Source: Gremmenia infestans
Lineage: Eukaryota; Ascomycota; Leotiomycetes; Helotiales; Hamatocanthoscyphaceae
Assembly: GCA_032629725.1 (NCBI GenBank)
Contig: JAFEVB010000005.1
Span: 372,001-436,000, forward strand
Length of the DNA: 64,000 nt
Direction of reading: 5' to 3'
Shown: piece after piece, positions 11,211-21,890 of the stretch
How the letters are laid out: each line of letters opens with the position of its first letter
How positions within the stretch are numbered: position 1 is the first letter of the stretch
The notes under the pieces: model-generated
The model's input: only the letters and a program-made list of their open reading frames with translations
Databases searched by the model: none
Told to the model about the DNA's origin: nothing
Position numbers and translations under genes: made by a program

Positions 11211-12400
11211 ATGGCTCCCATCACCAACAGTTTGTATTCTCGCCTCAAATCCTACTACACGGGTGAGAAGGGTCAGTAGTCGTCGCCCCCTCTTTCCCCA
11301 CACCCCCATCCACTAACAATAGCAGAACCCGTAAAGCCGTTCTTGACTACCTACGCTGCAGTAGCCTTGCTGGTCAGTCCTGAACATCACATCTACCCCA
11401 AACACACCGACCGACTCCTACTTACCTTACTCGCTCACAGGTTTTATACACGCTGGTCTACGTCTTCCCCTTCTACATATCAAAAACAACTCGCCCCTCA
11501 TCTCAGCTCTCCCGCGACGCGCCCTCGGTCATCAAAGGCCGCATAGCTTCCGTTACAATATCCTGCATCATCTGCTCCCTCAGTACCTTCCTCCTCCTCT
11601 ACTCCTTCGTTCAAAATGGAACGCCTCTGCAAGCCCTGCATAATCTGGGATGGTTCCCCGTTGGCGTGGAGGAATCCGTAAAAGCTGTCGCTCTCACAGC
11701 GACTCTATTCCTTGGACCTCTCTTCGAGGCCGGCATCGTGGAAGGCGGATGGAGGAAATGGATACGGTTGGGGAGTTTTAATGCTACCATAAGTGGGTGG
11801 ATAGGCTATCGGAACTATGTAGCGGTTTGTTCCCCTCGGCTGCATTATTGACTCCATATTGATGTGTGATATCAGGGCCCTATCACTGAAGAAGTTCTCT
11901 TCCGATCTGCATCCGTGCCTCTGCTACTCCTCTCCAATACCTCGAATACAACAATCGTCTTCCTGACGCCTATCATCTTCGGCCTAGCACATGTCCACCA
12001 CTTCTACGAATACCGCATCACACATCCGCATACACCTGTAATCGGAGCTCTCGCCCGATCATTCTTCCAGCTTGCATACACGTCGATGTTCGGCAGCTAT
12101 GCTACATTCCTGTATTTGAGAACGGGGAGCTTGCTTGCAGTGGTGTTGGTGCACGCATTTTGTAATTGGATGGGGCTACCGAGATTCTGGGGAAGGGTCA
12201 CCAAGGGCACTGATGACATCATGGGTGAAGAACTTGGAGGGGGAAAGAGGAGTGAAGATGGTGCAAAGAATGCCGCTGATGGGAGTCTGGGAATTACCTG
12301 GACCATTGCGTATTACGTCCTTCTTGTGGCGGGGCTGTATGGCTGGACACAGATGCTATGGACGTGGACTGATAGTCCTTCTGCTCTGGCTTTATTTTAA
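11211..12400 (+). CDS. RCE1: CAAX prenyl protease 2 (Rce1 type II)
   Basis: Rce1 removes the last three residues of prenylated CaaX proteins such as Ras in the ER membrane. Four exons (11211-11262, 11326-11372, 11441-11824, 11876-12400) join in frame to give 335 aa. The ABI/Rce1 catalytic motifs are intact: EEVLFR with E166, E167 and R171; FGLAHVHH with H200; and LVHAFCNW with H254 and N258. Several hydrophobic segments surround them, including one at the N-terminus encoded across exons 2 and 3. The third intron sits immediately before GPITEEVLFR. The length fits fungal Rce1. Its neighbours are unrelated in function except for ALE1, also an ER enzyme. Confidence 0.95.
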
Positions 12401-13685
12401 GGGGGCATTGGAAACAGGGTGGTGTTCATGTAACGATTATGAGTTTTTTCGCTTTTGGTGTTATGGAAACAGAGCGTTCGGTGTTAGTTGGGGGCGGGAT
12501 GAAACCGATAATACTATAGTGTAATGATTTGACGGAAGCTGCTTTTACCTAAAATATCTACCATAATAACTAGACCGCTAAGTTATTCGCTATGTGCGAG
12601 ACGTTCTAGAACGAGCATTAGCCCTCAAGTACTCTTGGAAAATGACACGCTATATCTTTTTCCGTTTCCAAGCGCCTTCCTATAAGCCTAAGACTGACCA
12701 GGAGGCATTCATTACCCAATGTGTAACAAGAACCCCTTTACACGAGCTTCTAAAAACCACAATACCACAAACATGCTGACCCAGTGCCAACAAGTGAGAG
12801 AGGGACCTTGCTTACTTGCTATGAAACATCTCTCAAATTGCACTCACCAGCACTTTGAGAGTGACACCTCAGTACATACAGAATACAGAAGCATATCGTC
12901 GAAGTCGTTCTTGCCCCGACAGGAAAGAAAAGAAATATCTTGTCTTAACTTGACAGTAAGTATAGTAGTGAAAATCGTAGGGAGTAATCAAAAGATGTAT
13001 TGGATGGGGTAAATTAAAAGTACAGGTATGAATTGCAATTTGTGCTTGATATACATATATATGTGAAGAGCTGTGATGTCTAGCTTAGGTATTTACCTAT
13101 ACTGTATTGTTTTAGTGTACGAGTACTGTACTACCTTAAGCTTCTCCACAGCTATGCCAAACGGCCAATCACTTTATGAACCCTTCAAGGAAGCTCTTCG
13201 TTATGCTGTGCTTCCTTCCCAGGGAACTTATTCTGATACACTTTTGATCAACGTCCTATGCCATTTAGCACGTTGGTGCTTTTTTTCTTGTTCACTGCGA
13301 GGCTTCTTCTTCTTGTGGAGACGGTCGTAAGACACTATGGGAGTTGAGGTTTCGATACTGTAATAATTTGCTAGTAAATAGATTGGGGGAGAGGGGGGAG
13401 TTAAGGTAATGGCAATAGAAAGTGAGGGCTAGAACTCTTTCCTCGAGCCAACATTTATAGGCCACTAAAAGAATGTTATTACAAACGGGAACACTTGCAC
13501 AAACTTGACTAAAGCTTTTGCGCAACTCATGTAGCAGAGGCACTAATTTCTACATTCATCTTACTGTAGCCCGGCTTGTGGGAATTGCCCATTTTTAGAA
13601 ACAAAGTAGAAGGTCTAAATGCAAGTGGTATTTATTTTCTACGCTTGAAGCAAAAATACAAAATTGCATTCATGAGCCATAACTC
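12401..13685. other. Intergenic, convergent 3' ends of RCE1 and ALE1
   Basis: The stretch is AT-rich with short ORFs only. A group of GTAC-containing words (actgtatt, gtactgtact) lies near 13095-13135. No gene or RNA is recognised. Confidence 0.5.
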
Positions 13686-15538
13686 CTACAACGTCTTCTT
13701 CTCCACGCCTACTTTCTCCTTCCTCTGCCTAGCCTCAATCTCGGCCCTCACCTCACTCAACAACTCATCTAGATCTTCCTGCGGCTCGGCGGGCAATCCC
13801 AACACTGGCTCCCTATTCGAAAGTTCATCATAACTGGCCGATCTTTTCAATGTTGGTGTACCAGCTCTCTGGTTCAGCTTCTTGATCAGGAAAGCCTTTG
13901 CAGGGGAGGCGAAGAATGCTGTAGCTAGCGCTGTGCCGATGGCGCCGTAGAAGTATACGCGTGCCCAGACGAGGAAAGATGCCGGGAGTGTTAGTAGAAC
14001 GAAGGGTGCGGTTGCGAAGGAGAATGTTAATTGCGTTATCAGGTAGGAGAAAATATCGTAGTAGATCTTATATGATGTTGGTTGTGAAGTTTTGGGGTCT
14101 AGGAAGAAGGGGCGCATGTGACGGCGACAGTCTGGGAATCATTAGTTCACTTGCACTAGAGAAGGAAATGGGCTACTAACTCTTTGCCACGGTTTGAACG
14201 AAGCTAGCCAGAACGAATGAGAGGTAGTATCCTGGATAGAAACCATGCCAGAAGGCGCTGGTGACGAACGTCGCCATGCTTGCTCTGAATCCCGGTTTCT
14301 TGCCTCGTGGTGTGACACGTAAATACATGTAATTCCGCAGCCAATTATTGGTGTTGATGTTCCAGCTTGCGAGGTAGGCTCGAGTGTTCTGGGCAGATTC
14401 TACTCCCCACGGACTTACATTTCGAAGTCTGTCCCAGCTGACTTTGCCGGTAGCTGGATCGACGCCTCTATAGCCAAGTCCGGACAGAATACATGCACCT
14501 TCTGTCAGAGCCCAGACACCATAGTACTTGAGACGAGATGTAAATCCAAGCATATGCAGAATACACACGCGGTGCAGAAAGCCATATTTCATGTATTCGT
14601 CACCCACTAGCAAATCTGGGTAATACATTCCAGAGAGCTTGATATATAACAAGATCCAGAGTAATCCAGCTGCCGCCTTCCAAGTTGCTGGAGTTCCACT
14701 ACGAGGAATCTTTCTCTTCTTTCTTGTGGGCGGTTTCTTTGACGGGTCTGTTCCTGCTGGCATTTCGAACATAGTTGTTTCGATCCAGCGTCTGTAGTCG
14801 ACATAGTCGAAAGCTGGCCCTGCCATAAGAGATGGGAAGAACAGAACGTACCCGGCGAAATCGAGTAGACTTGGTAGCTGCTTGATAGCCCTCTCCTTCT
14901 GGAAATCCGATAAATCCTTCTCTGGCAAGCGCCCATCCGCAACATTCCAACAAAATGCCGTGAGCTTCATGACCAGTACCATCTGAGCCCCTGTGATGTC
15001 TAGTACCCCAGGGTTATCCGCAAATTGTCTCGTGAGCTGGTTGATTGATAGGTGGCCCATGCAAAAGACGAAGCCGATCCATGGCATAAAGGGACCCTGT
15101 ACATATTGTGCAATACAGTAGGCTCCTATAGAGCTCACTGCCAGCGTCCTGACACCCCCCCATAGATCGAAAAGGCCGACTAAATAGAAGGTAGAGACGC
15201 TGCAGAGAGTTAGCCTTTAGATCTTTCCCATTTCGGTACATGCTGCCAACCTGATTATAAAAAGGTTCTTCAAAGCTGGTTTCGCATCTGGGACGCGTTT
15301 GAGGAGGCCAGCAAGAGGGTAGGAGAGGAAAAAGGAGGCTACGAGCTTGACTGGATATTGTTTAGCTGTTATGGCACATCTAGAGGCTGATTAATGCGCG
15401 AGAGGAGATTCATACGGTCATCTGGTGAAGCTCCCAAAATACCAGCAGCATACTCAAAGGCTACTGTGACGTCAGAGTTGAACTTCAGAAAATGTTGTGT
15501 TGCTTTGGGTCCTTACGAATATTGATATATGGTAGCAT
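13686..15538 (-). CDS. ALE1: Lysophospholipid acyltransferase Ale1 (MBOAT family)
   Basis: Ale1 re-acylates lysophospholipids with acyl-CoA in the ER. Five exons (15538-15517, 15463-15416, 15350-15251, 15199-14181, 14131-13686) join in frame to 544 aa, beginning MLPYINILAFEYAAGILGAS. The MBOAT signature is clear: SWNINTNNWLRNYMYLR followed by FVTSAFWHGFYPGYYLSF, whose His is the conserved catalytic residue. PSLMAGPAFDYVDYRRW is typical of the Ale1/LPT1 branch. The last junction restores the AKNCRRHMRPFFLDP block. The C-terminus ends EKKTL, a fit to the KKxx dilysine ER-retrieval signal. The first exon codes only seven full codons, so the start rests on the splice model. It shares an upstream region with VPS45. 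Confidence 0.93.
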
Positions 15539-16004
15539 GATGTCTTCTGGTTTTGTCGGTGTTATTGAGACTCCATCTGCAAACTTCTGATTTTAATGTG
15601 TTCTATCACAGGAGCGATGGGTGGTGTTTGGGGAACTTTGTTGATTGAGAAACAGGCACATGCAGTTTGAAGCGGCTGTGTCCGTCACTAGCCACTCCGA
15701 ATTGTTGGACGTAGCCTGGCGCTGATCCTTGTTGGACCGCACTGTATGTACCTAGGTACCTAGGTCTAGGTACCGAACTCACGACATAAGATCGATGACC
15801 TTTTACAATAACAAGCAGCTCCAAATACTAATCGCCCTCTCGAAACCTGCCAAATCCTACATCTCGAATGCGCCGGGTTACCAAATTCCAAGCCACCAAC
15901 CTACAGTAAGAGGGCGCGATTGACGAAGCGTGGGGAAATGACCACATCAGCTGGGCCTTGACATTATTGCGCTGCTCAATCCAACCACAAGATAAGAAGG
16001 CAAG
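15539..16004. promoter_or_regulatory. Bidirectional upstream region of ALE1 and VPS45
   Basis: The starts of the two divergent genes are 466 bases apart. A striking run of CCTAGGTAC-type palindromes lies at 15748-15773. Both promoters must be in or near this stretch. Confidence 0.6.
15748..15773. repeat. Iterated TACCTAGGTAC palindromes
   Basis: The words gtacctaggtacctagg and tctaggtac follow one another, making overlapping inverted repeats. They lie between the ALE1 and VPS45 starts. Related GTAC words occur in other intergenic parts of the window. Confidence 0.7.
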
Positions 16005-17833
16005 ATGGACGTCGTGCAAGCTGTATCGGGATACATCTCGAAGATGGTGTCGGCAGGGGATAGCGCCTCCGGGACCCCATCAGCGAAAATGAAGATCCTA
16101 TTACTCGACAGCGAGACCGTATCGATCGTTTCCACAGCTATTACGCAGTCCGCCCTCCTTAACCACGAGGTCTACCTGATTGACCGCCTCGACAACCAAA
16201 ATCGCGAGAAGATGAGACACTTGAGGTGTCTATGTTTCGTACGGCCCTCCGCAGACTCAATACAGTTCCTCATCGACGAATTCCGAGACCCCAAGTACGG
16301 AGAGTACAACATATACTTCAGCAATGTGGTAAAGAAGTCGTCTCTGGAAAGACTGGCGGAGGCAGACGATCATGAGGTAGTTAGGGCTGTGCAGGAGCAT
16401 TTTGCGGACTATCTGGTGGTCAATCCAGATCTGTTTACCTTGGACATTGGATTCCCACGGCAGCGCATATGGAATTCCAACCCAGATGTGTGGAATACGG
16501 ACGCGCTGCAGCGTTCTACAGAGGGACTGATCGGGGTGTTATTGTCATTGAAGAAGAAGCCTCTAATACGGTACGAGAAGAGTAGCTTGCTGGCAAAAAA
16601 GCTGGCAACGGAAGTGAAATATCATATGACACAAGAAGAACAACTTTTTGATTTCAGAAAGGTCGATACACCTCCAATATTGCTGATACTGGATCGAAGA
16701 GATGACCCAATTACACCTCTTTTGACACAGTGGACATACCAAGCTATGGTCCACGAACTCCTGGGAATACAAAATGGCCGAGTGGATTTAAGTGAAGTTC
16801 CAGATATCCGGCCCGAATTGAAGGAAGTAGTATTATCCCAAGATCAAGACCCATTTTTCAAGAAGAACATGTATTTGAATTTTGGAGATCTTGGTGGGAA
16901 TATCAAAGACTATGTTGAGCAATATCAGTCCAAGACGAAAAACAGCTCCAACATTGAGTCAATAGCGGACATGAAACAGTTCATTGAGGAATACCCTGAG
17001 TTTCGAAAGCTTTCTGGGAACGTGAGCAAGCATGTTACTCTAGTTGGCGAATTGAGTAGGAAAGTAGGCGCGGAGAACCTGCTTGAGGTTAGTGAGGTGG
17101 AACAGAGCCTGGCATGTAATGATAACCATGCTAGCGATTTGAAAGTAAGCTTACCTGCTCCAGCCTTTTGTTACTTACTAACGGGAACTAGAACGTTCAA
17201 AGACTTATACAGTCCCCAACTGTTACTCCTGACTCCAAACTACGGCTCGTTGCTCTCTATTCGCTGAGATATGAGAAACATCCATCCAATGCATTACCAA
17301 TCTTGGTAGATTTACTAGGCGCAGCTGGAAATGTCCCGCAACGACGCATCGACCTCGTTGCAAAACTCCTAACTTACCATTCATCGCTGCAGCAAACTCA
17401 ATCCACCGGTGGAATCTCAGATATGTTTGAATCAGCCGGAATATTTTCTGGGGCCAGAGACCGGTTGAAGGGCCTCAAAGGCGTCCAAAATGTCTACACT
17501 CAACATTCACCTCGCTTGGAACTCACACTCCAGAATCTCATCAAAGGACGGTTACGAGAACAGCAATATCCATTCATCGAAGGCGGCGGCTCCACTCGGG
17601 ACAAGCCACAGGATATCATCTTGTTTATGGTGGGGGGTGTTACATTTGAGGAGGCGAAGACTGTGTCTCAGATCAACGCCTCATCCCCCGGAATTAGGAT
17701 TGTTATAGGGGGAACTTGTGTGCATAACAGTACGACGTTCCTAGAGGAAATGGAAGATGCCGTATCGACGTGGCCAGAGCCTGCGCCTACAACGGCTGCT
17801 GGAAGGTTACGAAAGGAGACGGGCAGGAGGTGA
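16005..17833 (+). CDS. VPS45: Vps45, Sec1/Munc18-family SNARE regulator
   Basis: Vps45 binds the syntaxin Tlg2/Pep12-type SNAREs and controls fusion of Golgi-derived vesicles with endosomes. Two exons (16005-17144 and 17192-17833) join in frame to 593 aa. The N-terminus has MKILLLDSETVSIVSTA and the early block HLRCLCFVRPS, both typical of the family. The middle has the conserved LLILDRRDDPITPLLTQWTYQAMVHELLGI. The third domain ends DIILFMVGGVTFEEAKTV and RIVIGGTCVHNSTTFLEEM, which are the Sec1 C-terminal hallmarks. Length matches yeast Vps45 (about 577). The start has A at -3 (aagATGg). There is no membrane segment, as expected for a cytosolic protein. Confidence 0.95.
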
Positions 17834-19647
17834 AATGAGATTAAGGAGTAATGGAGTTTGGAGCCTGGTAGATTGAGGGCGACCTTGTACCAAATATGTC
17901 ATGAAACTATCAAGATACAATCCTTGCACACCATTACAGTCAAATGTTCTTTTGGGCCTTTTATTCGGGGATATGTTAACTCCTATAGCGTTTTACGGTC
18001 TTCGCCATAAAAAGTCGTTACTTGAAGAAGCCAGAGAGGATAGACGTTTGTGCCAGCTTCGGGTGATGTTGTCGGAGCTGGGAAGCTTTAAACAAGAGCC
18101 GGAGAATCAATTCCTAGATGAGAGTTTTCTTAAACTATCGACATACCTACAAGCTAATTCTTCAAGCTCACGTCAACCGCTAACCTCTTCTTGATATCAT
18201 ATTCACAGATGATATAAAGCCCCGTTGGCCCCTTCTCTCCAGTCAAGGAATTCCACGATTAGCTCTCCTTGACTAGATGGGGATTGGAAATGCATTAGAC
18301 GGATCCTTCTCATTCCTGATCCATACCGCGACTCACAATTCGCCCACGATCTTCACTCGTGCTGATCTCTGTTGAAGCCATATCATGGTTACGTCCTGCG
18401 CCCTATCATGTCATTGCCATTATTGGCATGAATCGGATTGGTACCCAGAATACTAGGAATATTGTAAAGCCACCTATACGGCTCATCAAAATGGAGACTG
18501 GTACACTCAATATATACCGCGATTTGTTGACATCCCTGAGTGTTGTGACGCTTGAAGCTTCTATCTCCAAACTTTGAGATGCTAATAACAAGAGGAATGT
18601 TTGCGGAGACAATGGCACTGCATCTGTTCTAAAAGCAACACTAACCTATTTACACAACCCCTTAGATCAAACTTCTTCTTTGACTACCTCCTCTGCATTC
18701 GCCTTCTAAGTAGCTACCTTCGCTTCAATATAGTCTCGGATCCAGTCAAGATGGAGATATCTCTTCCGTTTGCCCGGCGGAAAGATCGAGACCGCGAATT
18801 TCAAGTCAGGAGAGGCACACATTGCTTAAGAAAATGCCCTTGGTGCTTCAGCGACCAGATGAGCTCAATGACTCAGATATTACTACGCACATCTGTCATG
18901 ATCATTAGTAGAGGAAGATGGGGGAGGCCATGACCTCTTCGCCTTCGTCAGCCACACTTAGACTCAGACACCTCTGGAAACCAAACTAGATACCATCGTA
19001 TGAGACAGATTACTAGGCCAGCCCAGTGCACTATGTGATACCAACACCTACCCTGCTAGAATTTGCAAGCCCCCTTCAAGCTACCCTGAGCAAGAATTAT
19101 TGCTTACAAGTCAAGTGACCAAACGGATCAATATAAAAGAGCCGCTTGCGCAGGCGCCGTTCTACTGCTCTCCAAACTAGTGGTATTGAAGTGGGCGATG
19201 GGACCTGGTGGATGTATTTTTGGGATTCAAATGTGCGCTGACATGTAAGTTAGATATCTAGATCTACGCCTCAAAAAGAGGCTAGATTTCCGTTCTCTTC
19301 ACTTTGCTGTTCGTTGTGTATCACTCGTCCAAGTTTACCTGTGAATTAGTCTAATATCCACGTATAAACCAGAGTCTACGTGAATTAGCACTAGGATATA
19401 TGAATAAACCAGCACACTTATACATCCACTGAGATTCATAAGTGAACTAGAGGATTCACGAAAGGGTCATGATTCACGAACAAACTGGAAAACATGAATC
19501 ATAAGGATTTAGACTGCCCTGGAACACATAAAAGCAGAACTTCTTCACGGGAAACATGCCCAGACACCTTTTGACATCCCACAACTCCAGCATCCCCTTG
19601 CTTCTACAACACATCTAACATTTTCGACCTGAACACCACCCATCAAG
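17834..19647. other. Intergenic with short protein-like remnants
   Basis: Short ORFs at 17901-18194 and 18601-18933 on plus and 18406-18618 on minus have some protein-like composition, but none carries a recognisable domain. They may be scraps of decayed genes. The right end holds a short tandem repeat upstream of the Gag-like ORF. Confidence 0.4.
19341..19465. repeat. Imperfect ~39-base tandem repeat (GTGAATTAG...ATAAACCAG)
   Basis: gtgaattag begins at 19341 and again at 19380, each followed about 20 bases later by ataaaccag. A third, diverged gtgaactag is at 19442, and two gattcacgaa words follow. The array ends about 180 bases before the Gag-like ORF. It could be a remnant of a terminal repeat or a local duplication. 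Confidence 0.65.
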
Positions 19648-20151
19648 ATGACGCGCACCTGCGGCATTCTAGAAGAAAAGAGCGACTGGCGCATTTGGAT
19701 CCTCATAATCAAAGCCATGAGCCCAGACGTCTGGCAATACATCGATCCGAGCCTCCCCACCGAGCGCGCACTGCCCTCATTCCCACTCGAACCACCCGTA
19801 CCCTCCCAGATATCCCTCCCACCCGATGGCACGGAAATCAAAAACGACGACTTCGACCTGCTCCTGAAGGCTTACGCAGTCCAGTACATGCTGTACAAGG
19901 ACAAGCGCGAACAAGTCGAGAAGATCCGCGAGAAAGTCGCTAGCGTTCATACGTACATCCTGTCCCATATAGCACCAGTGCCTTTCGAGGTGCAAGATGG
20001 GGGATCCGCGTACCAGCTCCTGAAATCTCTCAAGACGCAGCATGACGCTCTCAAAGGCGAAATGGATGCTCGCATGGCCCAGATCGATGCTAGCTTGGCC
20101 GCGAAAGGAGAGAAGAACAGGCTGAATTTCCGTTTCGTGACATTTGATTAA
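19648..20151 (+). CDS. Copia-type Gag-like protein, single short ORF
   Basis: The ORF codes 167 aa starting MTRTCGILEEKSDWRIWILI. The W-x-x-W-x-x-x-I-K pattern, followed by VWQYIDPS and a proline-rich stretch (residues ~40-60), then a charged helix around YMLYKDKREQVEKIREK and AYQLLKSLK, resembles the N-terminal Gag domain of fungal Ty1/copia elements. The similarity is recognised by eye and not by a search. It stops at NFRFVTFD, where full Gag proteins continue, and no zinc knuckle, protease, integrase or reverse transcriptase follows. It is uninterrupted, so it may be a young fragment or a host-recruited gene. The start has A at -3 (aagATGa). Confidence 0.5.
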   Translation: MTRTCGILEEKSDWRIWILIIKAMSPDVWQYIDPSLPTERALPSFPLEPPVPSQISLPPDGTEIKNDDFDLLLKAYAVQYMLYKDKREQVEKIREKVASVHTYILSHIAPVPFEVQDGGSAYQLLKSLKTQHDALKGEMDARMAQIDASLAAKGEKNRLNFRFVTFD

Positions 20152-21890
20152 TTGGGGCTATGGAATGAAGGTTTTTTGGGAAACAGGAAATCGGGAGCAT
20201 ATTTGGTCTTAAGTCAGATCATGTGAGACCATCACAGGTGTACTTCATCCACTCGGCCAAGTGCAAACTAGCTAGCTAGCTACTTTTAGTCTTGAAATGG
20301 AGAACTAAGCCAACAAAAACTACCTTTTAATCCTGCCTGTCCTACAGAATGTGATACTCTCTCTATGAGAATGAGAATGAGAATGCCAGACTATCCCAAA
20401 CCACTCGAATCACTGTTCAAATCCCCCCAGGCCACACAAGAATCCCCGCCACTTTCATCATCTCACTCACTCACTCCACTTCATTGCATGCATGGCAAGA
20501 AGAAAACAACATCAATGAAGCATCTAATCCCAAATTGCAGTTGATATGCGCCTGCCTTCCTTCTACTGTAACAGCCCGCTGTGCATTTGAAACCGAACAA
20601 ATGACATGATATACCATCGATTCAGTGCTAAATAGAATCGATCCCGTGGAGGCAAACACACCACCTACACAATCACCCCCAAAAGAATCTCAAGAGAAAA
20701 TCTCAAAACTCAGAATTTAACAACCACGATATACCTTCCTCTACCCGAAACATTTCAGTCCCCACCTTTAAACAATAACCAACTACAGTAGCAAATACTC
20801 CTTAAAACCCAACCCGTACTCCTTATACCTGTCTGTCATTCTACAATAAATCAACATAGGTTTCTTCTGCAAAACAGGCTTATCCGATCTCATAAGTTCT
20901 CGGGCTAGCTAGCGGCAGAGCGGCAGCGCTTGTTTACTCTTTGTTGGCTACTGGCTTTGAAGCGCATTGTCACCAAGGGAAATTATTTACCTAGCAGTTA
21001 ACCCCAATCGACTCCGCGCGGTTGCTTTCTTGCCACTTGGCGGCAGATGTTACTCACTACTAACTCTCATCTTAGATTTCAATCTTTCACAGGAGCTTCG
21101 GCAATGAAGTAGGCCGTGACCATCTTCTCTCTAACGACACCAGGCCTAAATGAATTGCGCATAATTTTCGATTCTTTGGATTTTTGTTTCTCTGGGTACA
21201 AAAGGGGTCGAATATGCGCGACATAAGCAGTATTACAACAAACCAGCGTGCCTCAACGCGCCCCCACGCCCTCCATGAATGTGTGTGACCCCGTGTATGC
21301 TACCAGATGAATTTTGCAAGAGAACGAAAGGGGAAAAATCATAACCTTGATCAGGCCATGATGTGAAAAGTAAACTACCGGACCCAGATACATGATGTGA
21401 TGCATGGAAGAGGGTGGTCTAGTAACCACATGCAAAGCAGATGCAATGCATTAACCAAACACATAATCAAATCTAGTCCCCACACCAAATCAAACGTATT
21501 CGTTAACAGTCCACGACGCCGCTGTGAAAGCCAGATAATGCAGCCGACCACCTCCCATTTAGTTCCCAAGGCAAAAGAAGAAACGGAAAGGTCATCAAAG
21601 CGTGCGTATCGTTGTCGTTGCCGAGCGCGACTGAAAAGGGAACGTCTAAGAACGTAGAAATTGATATGATGGACACCAAAGTAAATGCAAGCAGCGACCC
21701 ATATGGTACAAGTGCGCAAGCTACTAAGAAAATTGCTGATTGATTGGTAGGATCCACCGATGCTTGCGAGAGTGACGAGTAATCGAAGTCGTCGCGAAAG
21801 CCAGTCGAAGAGCAACCCCAGACCTAATGCTCATACTTGGATGCTGGGTTATCTATTCACAATATTAGCCTGGTTCTGGAGGGGGAAGGA
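20152..21890. other. Intergenic, no gene seen
   Basis: This lies between the Gag-like ORF and the 3' end of CON7. It contains simple words such as gagaat x3 near 20366 and gctagctagct near 20270, and otherwise only short ORFs. Part of it is probably the CON7 3' UTR. Confidence 0.5.

Noticed and set aside
17901..18933. Short ORFs with some protein-like stretches
   Set aside because: No domain or reliable splice model; noted only as possible remnants in the intergenic entry.
19648..20151. Complete retrotransposon
   Set aside because: No long terminal repeats, tRNA primer site, protease, integrase or reverse transcriptase could be seen around the Gag-like ORF.
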